A stretch of 64,000 bases of DNA from Pegoplata infirma (lineage: Eukaryota > Arthropoda > Insecta > Diptera > Anthomyiidae): the NCBI GenBank assembly GCA_963921195.1, contig OY992537.1, positions 70,838,479 through 70,902,478 of the forward strand, in the 5' to 3' direction. Below are positions 1 to 11,475 of this stretch, piece by piece. The position numbers and the translations under genes were made by a program. The notes beneath the pieces are model-generated. The model searched no databases. It saw only the letters and a program-made list of their open reading frames with translations, and was not told where the DNA came from. Positions within the stretch are counted from its first letter, which is position 1. The number at the start of each line of letters is the position of its first letter.

Positions 1-127
1 AAATATGCAAAGATTTTTATTTTTTTTTAGTTTTTGCAATTACCGTACTAAGGAAAACAAAATCCAAAAAAAAAAAAAAAATTTCAAAAAAAATATATTT
101 TTATTTTCCGACAAAATATGCTAACTC
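1..127. other. AT-rich flank without features
   Basis: A-rich and T-rich simple sequence. I see no gene. It ends in the left copy of the 8-bp duplication GCTAACTC that borders the next element. Confidence 0.6.
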
Positions 128-281
128 CATTGGCGTATGCAGGATTGTTTTTTCAGGGCCCAACAACAACAACAACAAAAATTTTGTTGTTCTTTTCGTG
201 AGATTTGTGTTTTCCAATACATATAAAAAAAAAATAATTTTTGTTGTTGTTGTTGGGCCCCCCCCTCTGCATACGTCGTTG
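128..281. mobile_element. Short inverted-repeat MITE, 8-bp duplication
   Basis: Foldback element of 154 bp. The outer ends are inverted repeats with 12 of 15 positions matching (CATTGGCGTATGCAG at the left; CAACGACGTATGCAG read inward from the right). Further in, GGGCCCAACAACAACAAC at the left mirrors GTTGTTGTTGTTGGGCCC at the right. The direct repeat GCTAACTC flanks both sides (120-127 and 282-289), as expected for a target duplication. Eight-bp duplications are known for hAT and P superfamilies; the termini are not a clear hAT consensus, so the superfamily is open. There is no coding capacity; mobilisation would need a transposase from elsewhere. Confidence 0.7.
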
Positions 282-289
282 GCTAACTC

Positions 290-838
290 TGAAAAAATAA
301 TTGTTTTTCAACATTGTAATAAATGCCATCTCTGAAAAATACGCAAACAAGTGAAAAATATGAAATTTTGGCAAAGGTAAAAATTATTTTGAATATTTTA
401 ACCATCTTACGGAAGGTACATTGTTTATTTTTACAAAAACATGCGAAAAAACATGCGAAATAACTAGATTTTTTAGCTTTCCTGAAAAGTAAGCTTTTTA
501 GAGTTGGCATTTATTGAATGTAGTTCGACGATATATGGAACAGAATAGGATATATATAATTTTATTTTAAATTATATAGAAAAACAAATTTTGTATTGAG
601 CTTCATATAATTAAATATAATTATATCAACCGTACGCCTTTTAATCCGATTCATGATTAAATCTTATATAACTACATATGACTGCATTTAAAAATTTTAG
701 AAAATAGCTCACTGGACATATTATCAAATATGATTCGTTAGGTTTGTATCAAGTTATATATTGTTATATATGTTTATTTTTACTCGGGCTGTTTTAAAAT
801 TTATTGTTCAGTTTTAATAAATGAAATCGAGTCAATTA
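290..838. other. AT-rich, no gene; possible decayed MITE end
   Basis: No gene seen. Around 560-790 there are many short ATATAA/TATATG words, and the stretch ends in TTTTTACTCGGG, the inverted form of the terminus CCCGAGTAAAAA of the TA-flanked MITE at 29603-29968. This may be a decayed relative; the other end was not found. Confidence 0.4.
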
Positions 839-985
839 ATGAAATCGAGTCTACTAACTATTTTGAGAAAAAAAAAAAACGGTGACGGATCAAATACCGA
901 CATAAAATGTGTGGAATCAAGTTTGTGTCTTAAATCTTTCGTTTGAGTTCAGTAAATCTGACAAAGTTTGTAAGCAATTTACGGA
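839..985. repeat. Dispersed direct repeat, copy 1
   Basis: About 147 bp that recurs, diverged, at 2871-3016 in the same orientation. Shared landmarks are GAAATCGAGTC, ATCAAATACCGAC, AAAATGTGT and CAATTTACGG. The two copies bracket about 1.9 kb. They could be termini of an old element or a segmental duplication; I see no LTR signature (no TG...CA ends, no primer-binding site). Confidence 0.6.
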
Positions 986-1427
986 ATGCACACAGCAAAA
1001 ACATGGTACTGAGAACTGAATAGTAATCATTACCAAGTACATTATTTATTAAGAGTACCTATTGCTATTAACATTATTTTAAGCCCAAAAGTAACTACTT
1101 TTGTATAATATGGTGTTAAAATAATTTTAAAAAATATAAAAATAAATAGTGTTCAGTAATATGTAGGGTTTTTCCCAGGAATTCCCGTCCCGGTATTTCC
1201 CGGAAAATTCCGGTATTTGGATTTCCCGGGATTTATTATGCGGGATTCCGGAAATTTAAAAATACTGGAAAACGTGGTAAAATCTGCTGAATTGAGCTGA
1301 AAAATCTGCTGATTGTTAATTTTTTGTTATGCTGTTTTTTAACAAAAATTAAAAAAAAAAAAAATTTAAATCTTTTCAAAATAATCATCTAATTTCTGTT
1401 TTTTTTAGAACTAAATAACAGAGAGTT

Positions 1428-1589
1428 CAGTTATAATATCCATTTCAGCAGAAAAATTTGCTAAAAGTTCGCTAATTCAAACTGAAAGTTGTTTTACAGA
1501 TTTTTCGACAGTTATAATATCCATTTCAGCAGAAAAATTTGCTAAAAGTTTGCTAATTCAAACTGAAAGTTGTTTTACAGATTTTTCGA
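1428..1589. repeat. 81-bp tandem duplication
   Basis: Two head-to-tail copies, 1428-1508 and 1509-1589. I noticed one substitution between them (AGTTCGC versus AGTTTGC), so the duplication is young compared with the surrounding decayed repeats. Not coding: stops occur in the unit. Confidence 0.9.
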
Positions 1590-2145
1590 CAGAGTTGTTC
1601 TTCTGAGTGTTTTAAATTGGAGCAAAATCAGTCGATGTTAAGACCAAGCCGCCATAAAAACATAAAACATTTTCATTAAACATTTTTTTAAACGCGATTG
1701 AGAACAGGCTATTATATAACCCAAATATCCAGCAAATATATTTTGCTGGTAAATGTACTTTGTATTCAAAATTCTAAATTATGAAGGAATCGGACCATTT
1801 TTACTACAAATCCCCATACAAACAGCCCTTTCCACATTCACATAAATCTCTCAAATTCCGTTACAATTTTCTTTGTAGGTGTTTACGTGTAGGTTCTTTG
1901 GCAATCTTGTTAAGTCTGATCATAACAAGACGCTTTTTGGACTTATTTCACAATAATAAAAGATCTAATGGATAAAATCGTTTCGTGTTTGGACTACGAC
2001 CAATTACTATAATTTTCTTTGTTGTTACATTTTTGTTTTCGATCTCACATCTCTTGTTTTTTTTCTGCTATTGTTTTATATAGTTCTAAGAAAAATCATT
2101 TTTCGTGATAAAAAAATGCTGTAAGAAATTTAAAAAATCAAACAG

Positions 2146-2307
2146 CCTTACCACAAGAAAATAAAATAAATTTAAAATGAGGTTTTAATTTTATTTCCAT
2201 ACAAATTATTTTTGTTTTTAAAATCGACTTTCAAAAAATGTATTGAAAATTTGAAATTTAAAATAAAACTTTTGTTAAAATCGACTTTTTGTTTTCTTGT
2301 GGTAAGG
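2146..2307. mobile_element. Palindromic MITE, about 162 bp
   Basis: Perfect terminal inverted repeats CCTTACCACAAGAAAA and TTTTCTTGTGGTAAGG, with further mirrored AT-rich sequence inside (two copies of AAAATCGACTTT). No clear target duplication was found. A non-autonomous DNA element of unknown superfamily. Confidence 0.65.
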
Positions 2308-2639
2308 GCCAAAGTTTTTAAGTTAAAGTTAAATGGACATGTTTGTGTACTTATTTCTCAAACTTTCTTTTTTAAAGAGTTTTTCAGATTTTTAATCAAA
2401 ATTGTTCGTAATAAAAATTCATTTTAAATGGAGTGGAAATTTCGCTTCGGTTTCCCGGGATCCCGGGAAAATTAAAAAAATTACCCGCTTTCCCGGGAAA
2501 TGAAAAAGTGCGGGAAAAAACTCTTATTATGTACTAACAGGTGGACGTTTTTACAAAATATTTGGTTGATATCATGTTTGGTTGATTTACAATTGATGTT
2601 TATTGATTTGTATTTGGCGATATTATTTTCTGTGTAGTA

Positions 2640-2810
2640 AAATAAATTTTAGATGTTTAGATTGCTTATCTGAAAGCAGTAGATTGTTCTGCTAAAATCA
2701 GCAGATTTTTCACCTGAAATAAGCAGATTTTCTAATATGGCTCAAAATGGTTTTATTTTCAGTAGATTTTTCTACTGAATTTACCGAGGTTTTATTTGAG
2801 TGTAGGACAA
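2640..2810. repeat. Cluster of short CAGATTTTTC repeats
   Basis: Repeated words of the form AGCAGATTTTTC/CAGTAGATTTTTCTACTG, ending in GAGTGTA, the typical right border of the TA-flanked CACTC elements elsewhere in the window. Similar words occur at about 1270-1320. Possibly the right end of a decayed element of that group. Confidence 0.4.
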
Positions 2811-2870
2811 AAATACGTGCATTCGTAATGTCTCCAGAACTTAAAAAAATATCTTAGAAAAACCTATGGC

Positions 2871-3016
2871 TATGAAATCGAGTCATATTTGAAACTATTT
2901 TGTAAAAAACTAAGGTCAAATCAAATACCGACTTAAAATGTGTAAAATCAAGTTTCTGTCTTAAGTCCTTTGTTTGAGTAAAGTACATCTGACCAAAGTT
3001 TGTTAACAATTTACGG
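2871..3016. repeat. Dispersed direct repeat, copy 2
   Basis: Diverged direct copy of 839-985 in the same orientation. It is immediately followed by the TA-flanked element at 3052. Confidence 0.6.
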
Positions 3017-3051
3017 CGTAAAGTGCCGAATTCTGCTATGAATGTAATATA

Positions 3052-3886
3052 TACTCAAAATAATTACTCTGTTAAATACTCTGTAAAATGACTGTAATCT
3101 CAATTCGACAGATATTTGACAAAGTTATCTGTCGAAATACAGATTTAAACAAAATACTTTGTATTTTTTTTTGTGACCGAAAAACAAAATTTTATCTGTA
3201 ATTTTACTTTTTACTTTGTAATCTCTATTTTACAGATAATAAACAGTTTTTTTTTTGTTAAAATACGGATTTTAAAAAAATACTTTGTTTTTTTCTCGTA
3301 CTAAAATACTAAATTTCATTTGTATTTTACTTATCGCTCTGTTAAAATAAAAATCACTTCAAAAAATATGACCGATAAACCCCTCTTTAAAAAGTGTATT
3401 AAATTAAAATAAAAACTGGTAAATTTTACAAGGATGACGTTTAAAATTGGAGTTACTTGTTAAAAACTCGTAATATTCACAAAAATAAAAAAGTAAATTT
3501 ACAATTTGGAAGCATTAAAGCCGGCAAATTTAACAAAATTTTAATTTTTTAATTTTAATTAATGTTTTTGATGCAGAGAAGTTTAACTCCAAAAATGGAA
3601 TTAACTAAAACTTTGTAAATTTACACATTTTTTTTTGTAAAATTTTGAACTCATAAAATGCATTTAAATAAAACTTTGTAAATTTACAGAGTTTTTTGGT
3701 AAAATTCTTTTCGGTTTTATCAATATTTTACAGATAATTCTATAAATTTACAGTTTTTTTATCGAAATCATTTAACAGAGGTTTCTTCGTAAAATAACAA
3801 AAAGTCTTGCTGGTTGGAAATCTATGGTATTTTCTGCTGGCTCAGCAGAGTATATCTGTAATTTAACAGAGTGATTATTTTGAGTG
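3052..3886. mobile_element. TA-flanked CACTC MITE, 835 bp
   Basis: The left terminus reads TACTCAAAATAATTACTCTG; the right terminus, inverted, reads CACTCAAAATAATCACTCTG. Both are flanked by TA (3050-3051 and 3887-3888). The repeats continue inward as GTTAAAT. The interior is AT-rich with recurring words such as GTAAATTTACA, without a gene. TA duplication is typical of the Tc1/mariner (IS630) group; termini starting CACTC are shared with 25485-27008, and related ones with 47869-48325 and 55794-56189. Confidence 0.7.
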
Positions 3887-3888
3887 TA

Positions 3889-6050
3889 TTAAAACGATAA
3901 ATATATGAATTTATTAATAAAGAAACTTTCATCTATATAAAAGTTATTCTACAGAGTTTTGTATCTAGAGCATTAAAAATGATCATTAAACGCAGCAACT
4001 TAAAAGAAGTTTTAAATTTTAGATATCATTTTAAAAATACCTGTTATTATTCTCATGCATTTAAATAAGATAAACACTTAACATTAATTTTTTTTTTAAT
4101 AAAGCTTGAAGAAAATGTTTTCTAAATACATAACTGATTAGTTTCACACGGACAAAATCGTTTGATGCCTTGTTACATATCCATTAATTATATCGAAAAA
4201 AAAAAAAAAAAAATACAAAATACCCCGTTTGTAAAACACAGTGGGCAATAACTAATGTTTTCGTTTAATCAATGGTAATCATAAAAAAATGTTTTTCTAA
4301 ATGCCGAAAACAATTTTCTAAATGATCTATTTAAAAACTCATTAAAATCAATTTTTTTAAATATAATGTCACTAAAACGAATGTGGAACAAAATTAATTT
4401 TCAATTTTGAAATTAATACTCAACATAAAAATGCGGAACAAATCAAACACTTGTTAAAATGTTGTGGAAAAAAAATATTTTCTATTTTGTTGTTTGTTAA
4501 ATTAACTACTGCCATGTTTTTTCAAACACCAAAATTATAAAATGGGAGCTCTGAAAAAAACAGAAATAGTTTTGTTAAACAAATACAAGATAATTATGTA
4601 AATTATATATTAAATGTTTATGTAGAGATGGATACAAAACACAAAAAAATTAACATAATTATTGAAAATAACAAATAATTTAACAAATATCCATAAGGTT
4701 AAGGTGAAAAGAATAAAACAAACAAGATTCAAATGAAAAAGTCGATATCAGACAACAACACAAATTAAGTCAACACCTGATTCGTTGATGTGATACAAAC
4801 TAGGGGCAACACTATTGGTGACATATTTAGTTTAGCATCATGAAACAAACTAATGTTGACTTAATGATCTGGTAGTAACAGCAACAACAACAATATCAAA
4901 TGTTTTTTATTTAAAATTTAAACTGAAAATTACAGTGAACATGTTTCTTTAATTTGACAACCAAATTTCAAATTTCATAAAATATTCCGACAAATATCAG
5001 GTTTATATTAAATTTACATACTCTTCAAATAAACTCACCATTTTAAAACATCCTTAATTTCATATTTGATTTTACTAATGGAAATATTGACCCTGAAGTC
5101 TTAATTGTGACAATTTCTGTTGTTTTTGCCGCCATGTTAAAAAAAAAATCTTTTAATTTTATTAGACTCATTAAAGATTTTTGCATAAGTTTTGAGCATT
5201 TTAAATTTGAATTTAAATTTTGTATATGAGTTTTTTGGAGCCATTTAATTTTATTTTATTGAGCACTGTCGCCGTTTTTAAATGTCAATAATTATTTGTC
5301 AATTTTTATAATCGCCATTAGTGTTTATATTATGTTGTTAATTTAGGCAGGTTTTTATTATACCCTTCATGTTACGTGAAATAATTTAGGTATTCCATTT
5401 CTAACACACACACGTTTAAATAAGCACCATAACAAAATTTAATAATCATGAGTCTACACTGAAAAGAAATGTAAAAAAATAATTCGACTCGGACGAATCC
5501 ATGAATTACCTCCAAAACACCCAAAAAATATTTTCAACACAAAAGAAAATACTTTTCTTGTAATATCAGATACCGGATTTTAAAAACCGAAAACAGAAAA
5601 TCTAAAGTTGTCATCAAAATTAAAAATTTTATTGTGTTCAAAATGAAATATTTTTCTGTAATATTTTTTTTATTTTTATCGAAAGATGAAAATATATTTT
5701 TCTTAAAAAAAAAATAAAACGAAAAATAACACAAGAAACTTTTTCCAAAATTATTTTAAATACTGTAAGTATAATTTAAACTTTTGAAATGACACACGAA
5801 AACGCCGAGACACGTAAACTTAATTTTGGGTCGGAGAGTTCAATGTCATTCTTCGTTTTGCCAGGTCAGGTCAAAATCTAGAGATATTTCGTTTTAAAGT
5901 TTTGCGATTTTCAACGAGTTTTTAAAAAATTTTCCTAGGATTATCCATCAAAAACTCTTTTAAAATTACTTTATTAAGTCATTTGAGAGAGCTCTTATTG
6001 TTTCCCTAGATATAGATAAAAATATGAAAACGAAAAAATCGTCGACACTA
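3889..6050. other. AT-rich intergenic stretch, no gene
   Basis: No gene or well-bounded element recognised. Short features: a homopolymer A run near 4196-4213, and a 12-bp inverted pair ATTAAGTCAACA / TGTTGACTTAAT about 4764-4865. TACACTGAAAAG near 5454 resembles a left border of a TA-flanked CACT element, but I could not find the matching right border. Confidence 0.5.
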
Positions 6051-6051
6051 T

Positions 6052-6219
6052 CGTCAATTCATTCCTGAAAATTGCCAAATTTTTTGAAAGCAAGAAACTC
6101 TACCGAGTATTTAATGGGAGAATATCCTAATAAAGAAAGTGGAGTTAACATAAGTACTTGTTATGTTAATTCATAATGGGGAAATTGGCCTCGAATTGCG
6201 AAATAAACATTATTTCATT
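6052..6219. repeat. Direct repeat, copy 1 (~168 bp)
   Basis: Shares CAATTCATTCCTGAAAATTG, CCTAATAAAGAAAGT, ATAAGTACTTGTTATGTTAA and AAATAAACATTATTTCATT with 6563-6717. Clear direct duplication about 511 bp apart; function unknown. Confidence 0.8.
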
Positions 6220-6562
6220 GCACAATTAAAGGTCGAATAAATAGCTAATTTTTATTATTAATAAAAATTAAACAAACTTGATGACCTACTCTTAGTACGA
6301 GAGAGTTTTTGTCTTCTATTTGAAGTAAAAACAAAAAACTGCACAGCACATTTACCGACGGTAAACTTGCAGATCAACATGCTTTCAATTGTATTTGGTT
6401 TGGTATACTGGTCAAATTTCGAAATCATTGTTCTTCTTTATTTCTTTCTCATTAGGTTGAAATAAATACGAATATGAATATTTGATGTTTGTACACTAAC
6501 AGTATTACCTAATTTTCTAAAGAATTCTGATGATGGGGGAACTGCAAATCCCTCGGAACGAT

Positions 6563-6717
6563 AGTCAATTCATTCCTGAAAATTGCCAAATTTTTTTAAA
6601 GCAAAAAACTCTGTCGAGTTTTTAATGGGAAAATATCCTAATAAAGAAAGTAGAATTAACATAAGTACTTGTTATGTTAATTCATTGGCCTCGAACTGAA
6701 ATAAACATTATTTCATT
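6563..6717. repeat. Direct repeat, copy 2 (~155 bp)
   Basis: Second copy of 6052-6219, shortened by small deletions (for example around the CATTGGCCTCGAA segment). Confidence 0.8.
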
Positions 6718-7025
6718 AAAAAAAAACTTTAATGTATTTTAATAAATCAAAAACCAAAAAAAAAAAACAAATTATAAAGTTTTTATCTGTATCTCAGGAA
6801 CCAATAGGAGCTCACTCAAATTTTTTGGCAATAAATGCGAAGAAATTTTAAAATTGAATGTTTTACGATACAAAAAAATGACCTCTGACCTTTCGCAAGA
6901 AAAATTTTTTTTTAATAAATTTCAAATTAAAGTTAATATCAATACCCTTTAAAATGTATCAATATCGCTCTTGTATGTTAAGAACTTTAGAACGTTTGCT
7001 AAGCCTCATTAGTGATTTTTTGATT
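6718..7025. other. AT-rich spacer, no gene
   Basis: Nothing recognisable apart from A and T runs. Confidence 0.5.
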
Positions 7026-7785
7026 TTTTACATGAAAATGTTTTTAGGCTGGTGTCTAATTTCAAAAAAGTTGCAGGACGCCACCTCAGTTTGACTATAT
7101 AAGCTAACGATTAACAAAAAAAAATATATTTTTTTCATCAAAATTTTTTTTATAATTGTTTTTTTTTTTCATCAATATTTTTTTTCCATTAACATTTATT
7201 TTCATCAATATTTTTTTTCTAATTTTTTTTTTTTTATCAATATTTTTTTATCAATATTTTTTAATCAATATTTTTTCCTCATCAATATTTTTTTTCTTTT
7301 CATCAACATTTTTTTTCATCAATTTTTTTTTCATAAATATTTTTTTTTCATCAACATTTTTTTGTTCATCAATATTTTTCTTCTTAATATTTTTTTTATC
7401 AATATTTTTTTTTTTTCATCAAATTTTTTTTTTTTTTTATCAATATCTTTTTTCCATCAATATTTTTTTTCATCAATATTTTTTTTTCTTTTCGTCAACA
7501 TTTGTTTTGCATCAATAGTTTTTTTCACCAATACATTTTTTTCATCAATATAATTTTTCATTTTTCTTTTCATCAGTATTTTTTTTTATCAATATTTTTT
7601 TTTTTTCATCAATATTGTTTTTTTCGTAAATGTTTTTTTCATACATAGTATTTTGTAAAAAAAATTATTTTTCCTTTCATCTAAAATTTTTATATCAACA
7701 TTTTTTTGTCACATATTTTTTCTATCAATAATCTTTTGTTTATCAAAAACTTTTTTTTAGAAAAAAATTTTTTACCCTTCAAAAT
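7026..7785 (-). repeat. (GATGAAAAAAA)n family, inverted copy
   Basis: On the plus strand this is a long (TTTTTTTCATCAATA)n minisatellite, the complement of the (GATGAAAAAAA)n arrays at 10.7-11.3, 17.2-17.8 and 23.5-24.7 kb. The non-repetitive edge at 7026-7125 contains AGGCTGGTGTCTAATTTC, GGACGCCACCTCAGTTTGAC and TATATAAGCTAACGATTAAC; the reverse complement of this edge follows the arrays at 17940-18040 and 27095-27185. The whole is therefore an inverted copy of one repeat family. The apparent phenylalanine/isoleucine-rich frames here are artefacts of the T-rich repeat. Confidence 0.8.
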
Positions 7786-8084
7786 GTAAAATAATTTTTT
7801 TTTTTTCATGAGTAATACTAAAACTTATCATTATTTTAATGATTCCTTAGTCCCTGGAGTCCAACGGAATCCTGCTGACTAAGAGTGTTGTCTGGCACAA
7901 GAAATTTATTATGAAAAAAACACAAATCCGATTTTCGGCAGTCTATCCATTTGTGTTTGTACTGCTGTGTCCTTTCTAGTAACGGAACCACAGTCGAAAA
8001 TTGCTTGAATATCTAAGATTTGATCAAGGATTCATATTTTATACAAATTATTAAAAAAACTAAAAATAATAAAAAATATTTTAA
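7786..8084. other. Short AT-rich spacer, no gene
   Basis: Nothing recognisable. Confidence 0.5.
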
Positions 8085-8706
8085 ACAAGTAAAAAAGTTA
8101 AATTCCGCCTTGCCGAATGTAATGATATCCTCCACAATTTCAAAAAGCTTATTGCAAAAAACTTTATTTAAAAGGAAATTACTTTTGAAAAAAAAAAAAA
8201 AAATTGAAAAAAAATTTCCGCGAAAAAAAAAATTTGGTAAAAAAAATCCGCGATTTTTTCCTTTTTTTGTCAAAAAATATGTTCGTACTTGTTTAAATAC
8301 CATTTGGTGTTCAATTATGTTCACATATGTCAACCAGAAGCCGAATTAAAGCATTTTGTATTTTTAGGTTATGTTGAATGTACTGAAATTTTTGAGGTGT
8401 GCTTACATTTTCGTTCATAACTTTTGAACCGCTAAACCGATATCGCTCAAATGCAATACCAAACTTTTCGGGAGAACTTCCAATAAATATGTTAAGTTTC
8501 AGTCATTTCTGTATTTTTTGTCCGCGACAGCATTTTCCACAGGCAGACAGACACACGGGCAGACGGACATCGCTAGAATGACTTAAAATCGATCGGGCAT
8601 CATGAATATATACACTTTATGGGGTCCCAGATCGATATTTCGATGAGTTACAAACGGAATGACAAACTTATATATACCCTCTATCACTAAGTGGATGGTA
8701 TAAAAA
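8085..8706 (-). mobile_element. DINE-1/Helentron-like element, family A
   Basis: Copy of the most abundant dispersed element here. At the left is ACAAGTAAAAAAGTTAAATTC plus the position of a hairpin (decayed here; intact as TTCGGCTATGCCGAA at 23802). Then come ATATCCTCCAC, a body with CATAACTTTTGAACCGCTAAA, a short GACA/GACG microsatellite (8540-8570), a conserved block (CATCGCTAGAATG, GATCGGGCATCATGA, GATATTTCGATGAGTTAC) and the end GTGGATGGTATAAAAA. The subterminal ATACCCTCCAC / GTGGAGGGTAT pair is inverted. Conserved blocks around a (GTCY)n core with subterminal inverted repeats and a terminal hairpin are known for DINE-1/HINE elements. Non-coding. Confidence 0.75.
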
Positions 8707-8812
8707 TCGGAATCCCGAAAATCCCGGGATTGAGAATTAGAAATCCCGAGATTCGGGATTTGCCTAATCCCGAAAATCCTGGGATTGGGATTTTCCGATT
8801 GGAAGCCCTATT
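8704..8812. repeat. CCCGGGATT-rich element end
   Basis: Dense mirrored words ATCCCGAAAATCCCGGGATT and the like, ending in TTGGAAGCCCTA. Read inward, TAGGGCTTCC is compatible with a hAT-type terminus. It directly abuts the DINE-like copy. Similar in composition to the ends of the 1166-2525 element. Only one border is evident. Confidence 0.45.
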
Positions 8813-10257
8813 TGTTATGCTTAATTTATTTTTTTTAAATCGTGTTGCACAGTGCAATAGACCGATTTTACAAAATATATGTCGAATTTTTTAAATGGGG
8901 TCTTAGTCAAAAAATGGTCCAAATTGTCAGCTACAGCCAACACCTTTACAAAAAGTCAACTGAATTTTAATTGATTGAAATCTTCGAACAATTTTCGAAC
9001 TACAATTGTCTTTTTTTTTGAATTACAATTGGTCTGTTTAAAATCATAATTGATTTTTTTTTTCAATTTTAATCTTTAGGCTATTATTTTTTGGTTTCCC
9101 TAGTTATTACTAATTTTGATTTAATTTAAACATCCCACCTATGCAACATTAAAACATGTATGTAAATTTTGATTGTCATGATTTGCTAGAAACTTGTTAT
9201 GCTGACAATTGAATATTAATTGTATAAAAATTAACATTTATATAAAAATGGCGGGTTTTTAATGTGTACAAATGAACAAATGACAACATTTCGAATTATT
9301 AATTTAAATTTTATTAAATATTAAATTTTATTAAATATAACGGATGTTTCTTAAGTTCTTGAGACGTTAACAAATTTTAAATTTTTAAATAGTATTTTGT
9401 ATGTAAATTTTTTTATTTTTTTTTTACAAACACAAAAACGTTAAAAATCGGGCAGATAACTGTACTGCCAGAAATTCATTGGTACTACAGGACAAATTTA
9501 TAAAAAAAAACCCCTTCCTATGACTGGTTCAACTCTAACTAAGCCAGAAAAAGGGTCAGTTGATCTAAACAAACAGTTTGCGACAAGACTTGTGATGTGT
9601 CACAAGATGTCAATTAACCCCAATCTAGGATATCGCAATATAAAAGTGACAGGTCACTTTTATACAAATCTGGTCACCTAACTCACAGGGTGTTGTTAGA
9701 AGTTAAATTCAAAATTTGATTAGTTGCTGCCATTTTTAGAAAAATGTTTATATATTTCTAACTTCTCCACATGTATTTAAAAATGTTTCTTAACAAGGAT
9801 TTAAATTGGATGCATTTATCAATATTCTGAGTCATATTTTTTTTCTTATACCACGTCATATACTTCGATTTAACATTTCACATGTCTAAAAATCACTCCA
9901 AAACCAATCACATCAATCCTGTCAAACTAAAAAAAGAGCAAAACTTTTTTTGGTTGACATTTGAAACAATAACTTTGAAAGAAATACACAAAAAAAGAAA
10001 CTACTAGGATTTAATGGAACGAACACTTGTGCTCTTAACAGTGTGTAAAATACAACATGTTCAAGAAAAACCAAATACAAAACAAGTAAAAAAATTATAT
10101 TTGACTTGGTCGAATACATAAATACCCTTCACCCAAAATTTGTTGAACACAGATGAATTTGAGGGCAAACATTTTTTTGAAGTGATTTTATTTTTTTTTT
10201 TAACATAAAAAAGTTGGACAAAAATTTTGACAACTCCATTTACAGGTGTAATTAAAA
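8813..10257. other. AT-rich intergenic stretch, no gene
   Basis: No gene or complete element recognised. Around 10080-10135 there is a fragment resembling the left end of the DINE-like elements (ACAAGTAAAAAAATTATATT, then ATACCCTTCACC). Confidence 0.45.
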
Positions 10258-11405
10258 AATGCCTGCGAATTTTGTATTCTTGTCCAAAACATTAAATCAT
10301 GATAATGTTTTGCGGAAGATTTGGGTGTACTTGCCAAAGCAAAGTTTTTTTAGAAAAAATAATGTTATATTACTTGCAAAACGAATTGAAATATCAGTCG
10401 AGGACCCCATTAAAAAACCAAAAGAGCTGTACATTTTGTAAGTGAGTGCAAAAATAAGTGCAAAAAAGTGTTTTAACATTTTGGAGAGTATAAAAGATTC
10501 GGCATCAAAGAATATAACACCCTCACTTGTTTTATGTACATTTGATAAACAAATGGAAAATGTTAAAATCAACAAAGAAAGAAGGTCGAATAAAAACAAC
10601 ATTTATTATCAAATGGAAAATTGTTATAAGAAAAGCTTAGACTTGGTGAAAAAGTAGTTTTGGTAAAAAAATGATTATATTTTCACGAAAAACAAAATTA
10701 TGTTAAAAAAATCTAATGAACCTATAATTTTTGGTGACAAAAAAATTTTAATGAAAAAAAAGTTTTTGATGAATTTTTTTTAAGAAAAGAAAAATTTTTT
10801 GATGTAAAAAAAAATATGAAAAAAAAATTTTTGGTGAGAAAAAAATTGATAATAAAAAATTTGATTAAAAAATTTGATGAAAAAAAATTGATGAAAAAAA
10901 ATTGATGAAAAAAAATTGATAAAAAAATATAATAAAAAAAGTTTATGAAAAAAATATTTGGATGAAAAAAAAATTAGCTGAAAAAAAAATTAATGAAAAA
11001 AAATTGATGAAAACACAAAAAAATTGATGAAAAAAAAATTTTGATGAAAAAAAAAGTTTGATGAAAAAAAAAATTTGATGAAAAAAAAATTTGATGAAAA
11101 AAAAATTGAAGAAAAAAAAACATTTGATTTGATTAAAAAAATTTAAAAAAAAATCATGAAAAAAAAGTTTGATAAAAAAAATTGTATGAAAAAAAAAAAA
11201 TTTGATGAAAAAAAAAAATTGATGGGAAAAAAAATTTATGAAAAAAAAAAATTTTTTTCTTGAAAAATAATTATGTTACTTTTTATTCAACAGCTGGTGA
11301 AAAACGGGTTTATTCACCAAGAGCTGAATTATTATCCAAGTTATAAACCCAAGTTAATAAAATTTTTGGATTTAAGAAAATGAAAATAGTAATTCTTGTT
11401 TTCAT
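10258..11405 (+). repeat. (GATGAAAAAAA)n family, copy A
   Basis: Three parts. A non-repetitive left block (10258-10670; landmarks ATGCCTGCGAATTTTG, AATCATGATAATGTTTTGCG and CAGTCGAGGACCCC) is nearly identical to 16780-17100. A minisatellite of GATGAAAAAAA/ATTTTTT units follows (about 10740-11270). The right block begins TAATTATGTTACTTTTTATT and contains an imperfect palindrome with CAGCTGGTGAAAAA. The short frame in the left block is not conserved in copy B (different ends, 20-bp indel), so it is not a gene. Confidence 0.8.
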
Positions 11406-11475
11406 ATAAGGGTTCAAGTTAAAAAAATGCAGAAGAAAAATTGAATTTCTAAAAATTATAGACATTTTTGGTATT

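Larger units (their letters stand above)
1166..2525. mobile_element. Putative DNA transposon with CCCGGG-rich ends
   Basis: Both ends carry clusters of CCCGGGA/TCCCGGG words in an otherwise AT-rich region (about 1166-1256 and 2436-2523). The left end reads GGGTTTTTCCC and the right end GGGAAAAAACTC, so they are inverted. The flanks AATATGTA (1158-1165) and ATTATGTA (2526-2533) agree at 7 of 8 positions, suggesting an 8-bp target duplication and hence a hAT-like element. The interior has no recognisable transposase and holds an 81-bp tandem duplication and a nested palindromic MITE. A related CCCGGGATT-rich remnant lies at 8704-8812. Confidence 0.45.

Noticed and set aside
839..3016. LTR retrotransposon bracketed by direct repeats
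   Set aside because: No TG...CA ends, no primer-binding site or polypurine tract, no gag/pol similarity between the repeats.
5454..5760. Another TA-flanked CACT element starting TACACTGAAAAG
   Set aside because: No matching right border (TTTTCAGTGTA-like) could be found.
7156..7553. Long Phe/Ile/Ser-rich open frames on the plus strand
   Set aside because: They are translations of the T-rich (TTTTTTTCATCAATA)n minisatellite, present in two frames at once, without any domain.
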